Notes under the pieces: generated by a model | Database searches by the model: none | What the model was told of the DNA's origin: nothing | The model's input: the letters and a program-made list of their open reading frames with translations, nothing else | Source of the DNA: an uncultured Poribacteria bacterium | GTDB taxonomy: Bacteria > Poribacteria > WGA-4E > WGA-3G | DNA: 64,000 nt | Assembly: GCA_951828385.1 (NCBI GenBank) | Contig: OX639973.1 | Span: forward strand, 3,587,200 to 3,651,199 | Direction: 5' to 3' | Made by a program: the position numbers and the translations under genes | Shown: positions 52,101 through 60,644 of the stretch, one piece after another | Layout: each line of letters opens with the position of its first letter | Numbering within the stretch: the first letter of the stretch is position 1

Positions 52101-54841
52101 TCAGTCACCGAACGATAATAATGAAAGAAAATACAGCAACCGTGTCAATTCCGGTACGGTACGGTTATAAACCGAACGTGTACCTCTCAGCAACACTGAC
52201 GCGAACTATCCCGATGGATACGGTATCACAACCAGACAACAAGTCGCTTCTCCCCGCACGCGCGTTTGGTGTGATTCCCTTGAAAATAGATGCAACGCGG
52301 AGACGACTCTCAATTGAAATGTCGCTCAAGCCTGATGGCGATCAGCAAGAACGAATACCGCTTACCGATAACCGCGGGAAACCGATAACCGATGGTTTTC
52401 AATCTGAGGCAGTTGTGCGTCCAAACAGCGAGATAAACATCGCGTTCGAGGTCCATGGCAGACGCTCCTGGCAGAAATATGATGTTTGTATCGCAGCTGT
52501 TGACGAGGGGATCCTCGCGTTAACCGACTTCCAAACACCCAACCCCCACGACTTTTTCTATCAACAACGCGGGTTAAAGACACGCGCTTTTGATCTGTAT
52601 AGCGGGATTCTACCGGAAATCGCGGATGTCACCGACAACTCAAGCACAGGTGGTGATGGGGCAGCTGCACGTGGATTAGGAAGAAAGCGGTTGAATACGA
52701 GCAGTATCAGGCGTGTAAAACCGGTTTCACTTTGGTCAGGATTCGTGCAAACCGATGGAAATGGGCGCGGTACAGTCCAATTCAAGATTCCACAGTTCAA
52801 TGGGGAATTAAGATTGATGGCAGTCGCTTTCGCCGGAGCAGATTACGGTGCCACGGAAGCGTACTTGACCGTCCGAGAACCTATTGTCTTAACACCGACT
52901 TTCCCCCGATTCCTTGCAGGCGGCGATAAGATCCGAGTGCCAGTTACCCTTTTCAACGGCACAGGTGAGCCTGGCGAATTCACCGTCAAATTGCGAGGAT
53001 CGGGAGACGTGCAACTATTGTCAGCGAGCACCCGTAATACCTCTGAAAAGATGCCTGAGAATACACCGGAAAAACCAGCGCAATCACCAACAATGGAGCC
53101 TCCGCTACACGAACTCAGTGTGGAGACAACAGTTGAAGCCGGTACAGAAGCACAAGTCTTTTTCGATATTCGTGCTCAGGATGCGCTCGGAGAAGTCAAT
53201 TTTAATCTATCTGCAGAAGGTAATACTGAGATGACGCAAATGGATGTGAAGCTGCCGCTGCGTTCTGTCGCGCCACCCGTCACAAAAACAGGACATGGGG
53301 TGGTACGCGCGGGCGAACCGGTCGATTTTATTCTCCCCGCGAACTTAATAGCAGATTCATCCGAGTTTAGTTTGACATTATCACCGTTTCCCAATATTGC
53401 GTTTTCGGATAGCCTCCGTTATCTTGTCCGCTATCCACACGGATGTCTGGAACAGACAACAAGTAAAGTTTTCCCGCTGCTCTATTTCAGTGATCTGGCG
53501 CGAAGCGTCGAACCGATGCTCGCAGCAGAAGACTCGGTGGATTATTATATTACGTCCGGTATCACAAAACTTGAAAGTATGCTGATGTCGAACAATCAGT
53601 TTTCGTACTGGCCCGGTGGCACTTATGTGAATCCGTGGGGCAGTATCTACGCGTCTCACTTTCTCGTTGAAGCTCGAAAAGCCGGCTATGAGGTAGCAGA
53701 CCGTGTTTACGACGCGATGCTCGAAGGTTTAAAAACACAGGCAAAATTTTCACCTGACACGGAAGACAAAAATGACGCTAAAAAAGTAAGGACAAACATC
53801 GCACTCGCAACCTATGCGTCTTATGTCTTGGCTGCTGCTGGACAACCCGATCGTGGCACGATGCACTATCTGAAAAACAGGGGGGCGAGTGGTCTCAGTG
53901 ATTACAGTCACTTCCAACTTGCCGGGGCATTTGCCCTCAGCGGCGAACTGGAAACTGCCCTTTCAATGCTACCGGTATCAGTCTCGCTGAGTTTTAATGG
54001 TAAAGGCAATCCTGGGTGGGAAACAGGTGGCACATTTAATTCGCCGATCCGAGCGCAAGCGATTATGTTGGATGTGCTTACAGAAGTTAACGAAAACCAT
54101 CCATCCATTCCGATGCTCGTTAAGAATTTGAGTGAGGCAGCCGCCGATGGAAACCGATGGCGGACAACACAAGATAATGCCTTCGCATTCCTCGCACTTG
54201 GTAAGATTATGAAGAAACAAGCAGATAGGAATTACAACGGCACTCTCAAACTCAATGGTGAACACTTCGCTGATTTTGATGCGACTGAGACGCGCTACAC
54301 CGATGCCGCATGGGATGGGGCGCGCATACAACTCAACATCAAAGGCGAAGGGAGTTGCTACTATTACTGGAGTGCGTTCGGCATCCAACGCGATTCGTTT
54401 ATCGAAGAATATGAACGTGAATTACAGGTCCGCCGTCGGTATTTTAACAAAGATGGTGAGGAGCTCACCGGCACGTTTGTACACGGCGACTTAATCGTCT
54501 CAGAGATAACAGTCAAAGCACTAACAGCCAACCTGGAAAATGTCGTCGTCGTCGATATGTTACCAACAGGTTTTGAGATTGAGAACCCACGTTTGGAATC
54601 CCGAGCAGGCATTCCATGGCTGAAAGCACAAGGTTTCAAACCTGACTATATCGACATTCGCGACGATCGACTCATCTTCTTCGGCACGTTCCCGCGCCAA
54701 CGTGAACGTAAATTCTATTACGCGCTAAGGGCGGTGACACAAGGTGAATTTACTTTACCACCTATCGCTGCGGAAGCGATGTACGATCCAACAAAATCTG
54801 CTGTAACGGGTAGTATGAATATCAAAGTGGTTCCAGAGTGA
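49157..54841 (+). CDS. Alpha-2-macroglobulin family protein with thioester
   Basis: 1894 residues. N-terminal hydrophobic anchor about 25-46 (LIGVIGLMTLLLGACLFYIV); LLGAC could be a lipobox, as in E. coli YfhM. Repeated Ig-like MG domains follow, including YEAFLYTSRGVYRPGETVQLAGVVRGP. A bait-like linker and the conserved thioester motif HGCLEQTTSK (about 1428) are present, followed by the alpha-helical ring (TSGITKLESMLMSNNQFSYWPGG...). Bacterial A2Ms trap proteases in the periplasm. The AAAGGAGG ribosome site precedes the ATG. The next gene, pbpC, overlaps its stop, the classic YfhM/PbpC pair. Confidence 0.95.
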   Translation: MVFSKLSKNLSVEPENRNLLLKSLIGVIGLMTLLLGACLFYIVRGNVGAKTRYSVNTFAPQGEVPQWTDFSITFSEGIVDKSRVGTEVPVEALRFTPAVQGTARWVAPDRIGFFLDAPLAPAAQYTVKLTSEINPSEVFQLTGQKEFEFATEPFAVQQTRMEFNTDESREHAIGVGTITFNYPVTTADLKAHLSIELDDGTEIPYQIQTNTVTARTITFETKRIKRSDVNQEIKVKIEKGFKCTGGEIGLEKANVTPVILRGRGTLGVTYSDVRESDGTPYISVSFNAPILSDTVEPYLEVTPAVDYQVTSNYRNIRIHGNFKRRTTYTLKIRRGLTARDDAVLKGDYLTRFKIPDIRPQLRFLGDGFFLARKGHLNLGLTTINVKRVKLNIEKVFANNLIYVSRLDRWSRWSRNLGKPVHSEVLDIPPQLNEEVTTPISLEDYLADEHVGIFKVVAQNADKQWDSAHQWVLITDLGISAKRAGDNLYVWVKSIATGAPVPAARVQLISNNNQTLLNGTTNWAGFVEFTEVAEKTEDFIPFMITVAKRDDLAFIQLDRHEIATADFDIAGPAYLQKGYEAFLYTSRGVYRPGETVQLAGVVRGPKQATPEPLPTRIKILSPDGRIMRELRQQTNKSGAYEVKIPIPDYALTGNYIAKMQIADRVVGSTQFQVEEFMPDRMKVAITVDKSSYKLGDELSIEVNAMNLFGPPAVGRKTQASCQLQAVPFVVSDDALPPGTDVEKWRSFVFGNTRQFESQRIELGEAKTDADGKARYQFTVPATLKAPSLLNGILTATVSEVGGRAVTASHRVVIHPYSHYVGVRRATTGEVKINQPLRFDYVAVDDTMAVTPGRALKLSLHKVHWNTILRQNAAGRYAYVSEPQMTEVKTYTLTSAETAQTATFTPTSHGEYRVRLEDIESTATAEIGFYASGWRNTPVSMEHPTRLDLVLDKPAYRPGQTAKLNIKAPFPGTLLLTVERERVLSHRTIIMKENTATVSIPVRYGYKPNVYLSATLTRTIPMDTVSQPDNKSLLPARAFGVIPLKIDATRRRLSIEMSLKPDGDQQERIPLTDNRGKPITDGFQSEAVVRPNSEINIAFEVHGRRSWQKYDVCIAAVDEGILALTDFQTPNPHDFFYQQRGLKTRAFDLYSGILPEIADVTDNSSTGGDGAAARGLGRKRLNTSSIRRVKPVSLWSGFVQTDGNGRGTVQFKIPQFNGELRLMAVAFAGADYGATEAYLTVREPIVLTPTFPRFLAGGDKIRVPVTLFNGTGEPGEFTVKLRGSGDVQLLSASTRNTSEKMPENTPEKPAQSPTMEPPLHELSVETTVEAGTEAQVFFDIRAQDALGEVNFNLSAEGNTEMTQMDVKLPLRSVAPPVTKTGHGVVRAGEPVDFILPANLIADSSEFSLTLSPFPNIAFSDSLRYLVRYPHGCLEQTTSKVFPLLYFSDLARSVEPMLAAEDSVDYYITSGITKLESMLMSNNQFSYWPGGTYVNPWGSIYASHFLVEARKAGYEVADRVYDAMLEGLKTQAKFSPDTEDKNDAKKVRTNIALATYASYVLAAAGQPDRGTMHYLKNRGASGLSDYSHFQLAGAFALSGELETALSMLPVSVSLSFNGKGNPGWETGGTFNSPIRAQAIMLDVLTEVNENHPSIPMLVKNLSEAAADGNRWRTTQDNAFAFLALGKIMKKQADRNYNGTLKLNGEHFADFDATETRYTDAAWDGARIQLNIKGEGSCYYYWSAFGIQRDSFIEEYERELQVRRRYFNKDGEELTGTFVHGDLIVSEITVKALTANLENVVVVDMLPTGFEIENPRLESRAGIPWLKAQGFKPDYIDIRDDRLIFFGTFPRQRERKFYYALRAVTQGEFTLPPIAAEAMYDPTKSAVTGSMNIKVVPE

Positions 54842-57504
54842 TGAAAAAAATCAGAATGGAAAATTCTTCGACTTGGAGATTGGAAGATTGGAAGATTGGA
54901 AGATTATGGGACAATCCATCCTTCCCTCTTTCCAACCTTCCATTCAAAAAACTATTTTGGCTGCTATCCCCACTCTTTGTTATTCTTATTTTTATGATAG
55001 CGAGCTGGTGTTTCCCGCTGCCCAAAACACGCCTCCATCCGCCACCCTCTCGGATTGTGTTAGATCGAAACGGGGAATGGCTTCGCGCGTTCTTAGCTGA
55101 GGATGGTATGTGGCGATTTAGCCATCAGCAGTCAGCCGTCAGCAGAGAGAATGGAAGGCTGGAAGAAAAGATGAATGGTGAGGTTCCAATCTTCCAATCT
55201 TCCAATCTTCCAACCAAACGCCGAAAACCGAAAGCCGATGGCTATTTTGGTGTCTCCCCACTATTACACGAAGCAATGCTAACAACAGAGGACAGATGGT
55301 TTTACTACCACTGCGGGATCAATCCGGTGTCTATGGTAACTGCCCTCTACGATAATGTGAAAGCCGGAGAAGTCGTGCGCGGTGGTTCAACCATCACTAT
55401 GCAGCTTGCGCGACTCATGGAACCGAAGGCACGAAATGTTCCAAATAAACTGATTGAAATGTTTCGAGCCATCCAACTTGAACTGGCATATTCTAAATCT
55501 GAGATCCTAAACCTCTACTTTAATATGCTTCCCTACGGCGGGAATATCGTTGGAACAAGCGCAGCATCCCGGTTTTATTTCAACAAACCGCAGTACGCAA
55601 TAAGTCTTAGTGAGGCGGCGCTCCTTGCTGCTATTCCGAACGCACCCGAACGTTTGCGTCCAGACAGATTTCCAGAAAATGCTCGGCAGGCGCGAGCAAA
55701 AGTACTGAACCGCCTCCACGCACGCGGACATATTTCCGAACAGCAGTGGCAAGAAGCATTGCGAGAACCCATACCGACAAAACGTCACCCACTCCCATTC
55801 AAAGCACCACATCTCTCACGTATGTTGGCTAACGGAAACCGATGGAACACAGAAACCACAGCAGATAGCAGGATATACACGACAATAGACGCGAAGGTCC
55901 AAGAAACAGCCGTGCGCATCCTTCGCGAATATCTGAATGCGTCCGCTGTTAGCATTGCGGATTCCCGCCGCTTGCAATCCCATACTGCAAGCACAGGGGC
56001 CATTGTGGTTATGGACACGCAAAGTCGCCACGTCTTGGCAATGGTAGGTTCCCACGATTTTTTCGATCAAAGGGCATTGGGGCAAATAAACGGCACACTC
56101 GCATCGCGTTCCCCAGGTTCCACACTTAAACCTTTCGTCTACGCCCTTGGCATCGAACAAGGCTTGATTACGCCAGAAACATTGCTCTTTGATGTCCCTG
56201 TTACATACAGTGGATATGAACCGGTGAATTATGATGGCACGTATAACGGCTATATTACCGCTCGTCAGGCACTTGCTCGCTCCCTCAATGTCCCTGCCGT
56301 GAACCTCCATGCGCGTCTGAAAAACAAGTCACTGCACGCTTTTCTTAAACAAGCAGGTATCTCCACACTCGCACCTGCCAAAAAGTACGGACTCTCTATG
56401 GTCCTCGGTGGCTGCGAAGTCAATCTGCTTGAGTTGACAACACTTTACGCAGGGCTGGCAAATATGGGAGAATTCGCGCCTTACCAAATCGTCATCAGTG
56501 GTCAGCAGCAGTCAGAAAACCTTCTTGCTGACAGTCGAGGGAAACTGAGGGAAACTGAAGGCTATTCACAACGTCTATTCCGAAAAGAGACGAGTTTCAT
56601 TATAACAGAGATGCTAACAACCTCACAATTGCCGGTCAACACTGTCAAAAACCCAGAAGCCTTTGAGGTGACCATGAATCTACCGAAAATTGCTTGGAAA
56701 ACCGGCACTTCTTATGGACATCGGGATGCGTGGTGTATCGGGTATTCACCGCAATTAACAATCGGTGTGTGGCTCGGCAATTTTGATGGAAAAGGTGCGC
56801 CGATGCTAAGCGGGACAGACGCAGCAACTCCTGTTCTATTCGCACTCTTCAATGCCCTCACACGACAAGACACGCATCGTTGGTTTACGGGACCTGAACA
56901 ACTGAAGATGCGAGAAGTTTGTGCGCTCACAGGTGCTCCCCCGTCCCTACACTGTCCTACGCGTAAAAACGATGTATATATCCCCGGCATCTCGCCTGTT
57001 AAAGCCTGTGCGATTCACAAACGCATCTATATTGATGAAATCACCGGTTACAGTCTCTGCTCTCACTGTCGGAATCTTCCGAGGACAGAAAAAAATTATG
57101 CTCAGCATGACACAAACGTACAGACGAAAATATTTGAAGAGTGGCCCGCCGAGGCGGCGACATGGTTGGCAAAAAATGGGTTCGCTGTGCCAGTGCTTCC
57201 GAAGCACAACCCATTGTGTACAGGCACAATTGCCGGGACTGCCCCGGTCATCCTATCTCCCACAGAAGACACCGTGTACTACATACGCGATGGGGTCCCA
57301 TTAGAACAGCAAAAGATACAATTGTCAGCCTCGACTTCCAACCGGACACAGCAGTTATTTTGGTTTTTGGATGGTGAACTGATTTTCAAAGGAAACGCGG
57401 GGCAGCCGCATTGGCTCACCCCTGTAAAAGGGGAACACGTACTCACCTGTGTAGATGCGGAGGGGCGTTCAGCAAGCCGCCCACTCCACATTTCAATTTT
57501 TTAA
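54841..57504 (+). CDS. pbpC: Penicillin-binding protein 1C (PbpC), with repeat-derived insertions
   Basis: About 887 residues. The start is the ATG overlapping the A2M stop (TGATG). One membrane helix about 37-56. Transglycosylase: TTEDRWFYYHCGINP (catalytic Glu) and RGGSTITMQLARLM. Transpeptidase: SPGSTLKPF (Ser-x-x-Lys, about 421), SLNVPAV (SxN) and KTGTSYG. The C-terminal domain with CPTRKND and CAIHKRIYIDE is the BiPBP_C type. It polymerises and cross-links peptidoglycan and repairs A2M-linked damage. Three inserts (about 11-37, 93-128, 551-575) are encoded by short repeats (TTCCAATC and CAGTCAG units) without a frame break. Confidence 0.95.
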   Translation: MKKIRMENSSTWRLEDWKIGRLWDNPSFPLSNLPFKKLFWLLSPLFVILIFMIASWCFPLPKTRLHPPPSRIVLDRNGEWLRAFLAEDGMWRFSHQQSAVSRENGRLEEKMNGEVPIFQSSNLPTKRRKPKADGYFGVSPLLHEAMLTTEDRWFYYHCGINPVSMVTALYDNVKAGEVVRGGSTITMQLARLMEPKARNVPNKLIEMFRAIQLELAYSKSEILNLYFNMLPYGGNIVGTSAASRFYFNKPQYAISLSEAALLAAIPNAPERLRPDRFPENARQARAKVLNRLHARGHISEQQWQEALREPIPTKRHPLPFKAPHLSRMLANGNRWNTETTADSRIYTTIDAKVQETAVRILREYLNASAVSIADSRRLQSHTASTGAIVVMDTQSRHVLAMVGSHDFFDQRALGQINGTLASRSPGSTLKPFVYALGIEQGLITPETLLFDVPVTYSGYEPVNYDGTYNGYITARQALARSLNVPAVNLHARLKNKSLHAFLKQAGISTLAPAKKYGLSMVLGGCEVNLLELTTLYAGLANMGEFAPYQIVISGQQQSENLLADSRGKLRETEGYSQRLFRKETSFIITEMLTTSQLPVNTVKNPEAFEVTMNLPKIAWKTGTSYGHRDAWCIGYSPQLTIGVWLGNFDGKGAPMLSGTDAATPVLFALFNALTRQDTHRWFTGPEQLKMREVCALTGAPPSLHCPTRKNDVYIPGISPVKACAIHKRIYIDEITGYSLCSHCRNLPRTEKNYAQHDTNVQTKIFEEWPAEAATWLAKNGFAVPVLPKHNPLCTGTIAGTAPVILSPTEDTVYYIRDGVPLEQQKIQLSASTSNRTQQLFWFLDGELIFKGNAGQPHWLTPVKGEHVLTCVDAEGRSASRPLHISIF
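54871..54950. repeat. TTGGAAGA/TTCCAATC octamer repeat inside pbpC
   Basis: GATTGGAA repeated about three times, then a CTTTCCAACCTTCC arm, encoding residues 11-37 of PbpC. It is one of three repeat patches in this gene; the others are near 55119-55225 and 56492-56565. Confidence 0.75.
55119..55225. repeat. CAGTCAG plus TTCCAATC repeat inside pbpC
   Basis: CAGCAGTCAGCCGTCAGCAG, then GGAAGGCTGGAAG, then TTCCAATC three times. It codes for residues about 93-128. Matches of the CAGTCAG module also lie outside genes at 14216 and 60744. Confidence 0.75.
56492..56565. repeat. CAGTCAG repeat inside pbpC transpeptidase
   Basis: ATCAGTGGTCAGCAGCAGTCAG and a doubled GGGAAACTGA. It codes for residues about 551-575, between conserved parts of the transpeptidase domain. 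Confidence 0.65.
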
Positions 57505-57514
57505 TGGCTGCCGG

Positions 57515-57606
57515 TTTTTGGTTATAAGTTGTTGGAGGAATGGTTGTTGGTTGTTGAAAAGAAAAATCTTAACCAACCACCAATCACTATTAACCATTAA
57601 CCACCT
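57515..57606. repeat. GTTGTTGG/CCAACCAC repeat, second locus
   Basis: AGTTGTTGG-AGGAATGGTTGTTGG followed by ACCAACCACC and ATTAACCATTAAC, as at 12036-12202. It lies between convergent pbpC and LamG genes. Confidence 0.7.
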
Positions 57607-58366
57607 ATAACCTACCACCTGACTTGAGTTTGCCCCAAGTCGTCGTCAACTTTCCATCTGCCTCCACTGCAAGGGCTCTGTCCATACTGGCTTTGACTTC
57701 CTCCGCAGTGAATGCAACGCTCCAAATCTTAAATTCATCAATAGCACCTTTGAAGAAATTGCTGTTGCCCTGACTCGCTGCGATACACATACCTTGGGTT
57801 CCGAAATCCATGCGGGCATCGCCACCGGACTGAGCTTCATCATCAAGCTCGCCGTTAAGATACAGCCAAGCAGTTTTTTTGTTCTGCGTTCCAACGAAAT
57901 AGTACCATTCCGGCTCAAAACCGATATACTTGCTGCGTACCTCCAACTCCGCGCCTTGCGTTGCGAAGTAATATCCAAACAAAACACCACCACGGTTGAA
58001 CGTAATATGGGGCCGCCCACCACCGGTGAGTCGATATAGCAGATCAATGCGGGCGCCGCCCTCAATTTTCTCTGCTGGTTTGAACCAAAACTCAATCGTC
58101 ATCTCTTCCGGTTGATCAATGTCGAGCGGATCAAAAGATACAAACCCATTGTCAAACTCAAGTGCCTGACCGACGACCCCTTCAACCCATTTCCCGTTTT
58201 TGATGTCGCCTGTGAAACCGTTCGGAGATGTATCACCAGCCTTGTCGCCTTTCCCTTCATCAAACGGCAAGTACATCAGTAAATCTTTCTCTGGATCCGC
58301 TGCATGCCCAAGCATACAACTCATCAAGAACACTGCAGCTGCAAAAAAATAAACGAATTGTTTCAT
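57605..58366 (-). CDS. Secreted LamG-domain protein with C-terminal LTTTWG tag
   Basis: 253 residues. Signal peptide about 1-22 (KQFVYFFAAAVFLMSCMLGHA-A). LamG fold: LLMYLPFDEGKGDKAGDTSPNGFTG, QALEFDNGFVSF, MTIEFWFKPAEK, AWLYLNGELDDE and GAIDEFKIWSVAFTAEEV. The tail LAVEADGKLTTTWGKLK matches the other two secreted proteins in this window. The ATG at 58366 has only a weak ribosome site (ATAGAA). A Cys in the mature part, apart from the signal, is scarce. Glycan binding is likely; the partner is unknown. Confidence 0.88.
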   Translation of the reverse strand: MKQFVYFFAAAVFLMSCMLGHAADPEKDLLMYLPFDEGKGDKAGDTSPNGFTGDIKNGKWVEGVVGQALEFDNGFVSFDPLDIDQPEEMTIEFWFKPAEKIEGGARIDLLYRLTGGGRPHITFNRGGVLFGYYFATQGAELEVRSKYIGFEPEWYYFVGTQNKKTAWLYLNGELDDEAQSGGDARMDFGTQGMCIAASQGNSNFFKGAIDEFKIWSVAFTAEEVKASMDRALAVEADGKLTTTWGKLKSGGRL

Positions 58367-58593
58367 TTCTATTATACGTGGGAGAACCACCCGAAACATA
58401 CGCCTATGTATGTTGTCAGGTGTGCCACCCACTTTTCCTCCAATTTTGCGATGATAGGAAACCCAATCTAACAGTAGATTGCAATTCCCCTTAACTTTAT
58501 GTGCGAGGACGTTCTGTTTTGGTCAGAACCTACAAACTGTACCAAAAGTACCATTATTTTACACAAAAATGTGTCATCTGTCAAACCTTCTTC

Positions 58594-58965
58594 TTATCCT
58601 CCGCGGATAGCCGCGATGGTCAAACACCCCCAACCGACAATAAACGCCAAGCCACCGATCGGCGTAATCGCACCGAGCCATCGAATGCCTGTAAGACTCA
58701 GCACGTAAAGGCTCCCCGAAAAGATTAAGATGCCAGCGAAAAAACACCATCCAGACGCAGCCGTGAGTTGGTCTTGCCATTGTGAGACTGCCCACGCCGC
58801 AGCAATCAATCCGAGACTGTGATACATCTGATACCGCACTGCTACTTCAAACGTCTCAAGCATCTCAGGTGAGAGTTTTGACTTCAGGGCATGTGCCCCA
58901 AACGCTCCAAAAGCAACCCCAAGCAGGCTCAAACCCGATCCGAGCGCAAAGAAAAGATTTTGCAT
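58594..58965 (-). CDS. DUF423 family membrane protein
   Basis: 123 residues with about four membrane helices. The opening LFFALGSGLSLLGVAFGAFGAHALKSKLS is diagnostic of DUF423 (YgdD-type). The GLIAAAWAVSQW, GWCFFAGILIFSGSLYVLSLTG and IGGLAFIVGWGCLTIAAIRGG helices follow. Function not known. AAGGAGG precedes the ATG, but an IS200/IS605 element begins 18 bases upstream, so its original promoter is displaced. Confidence 0.92.
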   Translation of the reverse strand: MQNLFFALGSGLSLLGVAFGAFGAHALKSKLSPEMLETFEVAVRYQMYHSLGLIAAAWAVSQWQDQLTAASGWCFFAGILIFSGSLYVLSLTGIRWLGAITPIGGLAFIVGWGCLTIAAIRGG

Positions 58966-59053
58966 GGATTCCTCCTTTTTAACACTCCCCCGTCAAATCC
59001 CCATGCTTTAGCTTGCGGGATGTAGACGGCGAAGACCCTGATAGAAAATATAG

Positions 59054-59082
59054 TTGACAATCTAATCATAATGTGGTATAAT
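59054..59082 (+). promoter_or_regulatory. Consensus promoter of IS copy 2
   Basis: TTGACA, 17 bases, TATAAT, identical to that of copy 1. Transcribes tnpA-tnpB. Confidence 0.85.
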
Positions 59083-59115
59083 ATACTATACACTATAATA
59101 GAAAGGTAAGATATT

Positions 59116-59535
59116 ATGCCACTCAAAATCGCTAACAAAAAGCGTGATTACCGAACAACGCAGAAAACAATCTATAGTTGTCAATATCACGTGATTTGGT
59201 GTACCAAGTATCGTCGTAAGGTTTTAGACACACAGATACAAGGGCGTCTAAAACAACTCATACGAGAAAAACAAAACGAATATGACTATCAAATCAGAGA
59301 AGTTGAAACTCAACCTGAACATGTCCATTTACTGATAGAAATACCGCCCACACATTCTGTTGATAAAATCGTTGGCAAAATCAAAGCCTATACCGCTAAA
59401 GTTTTGCGAGAAGAATACCCGTCCCTGAAAAGTCGTTTACCCTCTCTGTGGACACGTTCAAAATTTGTAAGTTCTTGTGGCGGTGTAACGCTCCAAGTCA
59501 TGAAGGACTATATTGAAGGTCAAAGCGGACAATGA
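59116..59535 (+). CDS. tnpA: TnpA, IS200/IS605-family Y1 transposase (copy 2)
   Basis: 139 residues. HUH in EHVHLLIEIPP and catalytic Tyr in MKDYIEGQ. It overlaps tnpB by four bases (ATGA). Amino-acid differences from copy 1 occur only near the two ends (NKKRDYRTTQK versus NKKRNYKTSNK; TLQVMKDY versus TLEIIKDY). Confidence 0.95.
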   Translation: MPLKIANKKRDYRTTQKTIYSCQYHVIWCTKYRRKVLDTQIQGRLKQLIREKQNEYDYQIREVETQPEHVHLLIEIPPTHSVDKIVGKIKAYTAKVLREEYPSLKSRLPSLWTRSKFVSSCGGVTLQVMKDYIEGQSGQ

Positions 59536-60644
59536 GAAAAGCCTACAAGTTCAAACTTCAGAACCAGTCTAACATAGTGAAGATTGGTAATATGATTGAC
59601 GATATGTGGCAGATACACCTCCATATTATGCTGCTTGACCGTAGATATTACCGTATATTTGGTAAGAACCTATCAATATCTTGCCTAAATGCACACGTTG
59701 CTAAACTCAAGAAGACGACAAAACCGCATTGGAAAGATTTGCCGAGTCAAGTTGTGCAAGACGTTGTTCTGCGATATGGCAAATCGCAAGACGCATTTTT
59801 TCAGAACATAGAAGACCGCAAAGCAGGTTTGACGACCCGTAAAGTGGGTAGACCGAAAATCAAACCGCGTCACAAATACACCTCTATGACGTTCACACAA
59901 GCGGGCTACACACTTGAAAAAAATCGTATCAAAATCAACTGTATAGATACGTGGTTCTCCTTCCACAAACACCGTGAAATCAACGGGACAATCAAGACGA
60001 TCACACTCAAACGTGACAGGTGCGGTGACTATTGGATATGCTTTTCGTGCGAGAATGTTGATGATTCGGAACCGAAACCCAAGACGGGTAAGAGCGCAGG
60101 GTTTGATTACGGAAACAAAACATTCCTCACAAGCGACGCAGGCAACAAGATAGAATCTCCGCAGTTTTTCAAACAATCCCTGAAAACGTTGCGATCCCTG
60201 AGCAAAGCGCTGAGTCGTAAAGTCAAAGGTTCTAATAATTGGTGGCGTTGTGTTCGTGCTTTGGCAAGGCACCACAGAAAAGTCGCCCGCCAAAGAGAAG
60301 ATTGGCAGTGGAAACTTGCTGACGAACTTTGCACGGAGTTTGATACGCTCTGTTTTGAAACCCTGAACCTTGACGGTATGAAACGGCTTTGGGGACGCAA
60401 AGTCTCTGACCACGCCTTCTATCAGTTCATACAGATATTGGAACAGAAGTGTGCAAAGCACGGTAAAAAACTGAAAAAAATCAGTCAATGGACAGCAACG
60501 ACAAAGCCTTGCAGTGATTGTGGATACCCTAATCAAGACCTCTCTCTTTCAGATAGACAGTGGACATGTCCCGAATGTGGTTCACACCACGACAGAGACA
60601 TCAACGCTGCTATCAATATCAAACGGGCGGGCTTGGCCGCCTAA
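59532..60644 (+). CDS. tnpB: TnpB, RNA-guided RuvC nuclease (complete)
   Basis: 370 residues, standard TnpB length. RuvC Asp in GFDYGNKTF (about 191), Glu in LCFETLNLDGM (about 276) and the final Asp in HHDRDINAA (about 355). Zinc finger CSDCG and CPECG (about 328-352). TnpB proteins use a right-end-derived RNA (omega RNA) to cut DNA next to a transposon-adjacent motif. All catalytic residues are present, so it may be active. It is the reference for the truncated fusion at 36257. Confidence 0.95.
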   Translation: MRKAYKFKLQNQSNIVKIGNMIDDMWQIHLHIMLLDRRYYRIFGKNLSISCLNAHVAKLKKTTKPHWKDLPSQVVQDVVLRYGKSQDAFFQNIEDRKAGLTTRKVGRPKIKPRHKYTSMTFTQAGYTLEKNRIKINCIDTWFSFHKHREINGTIKTITLKRDRCGDYWICFSCENVDDSEPKPKTGKSAGFDYGNKTFLTSDAGNKIESPQFFKQSLKTLRSLSKALSRKVKGSNNWWRCVRALARHHRKVARQREDWQWKLADELCTEFDTLCFETLNLDGMKRLWGRKVSDHAFYQFIQILEQKCAKHGKKLKKISQWTATTKPCSDCGYPNQDLSLSDRQWTCPECGSHHDRDINAAINIKRAGLAA

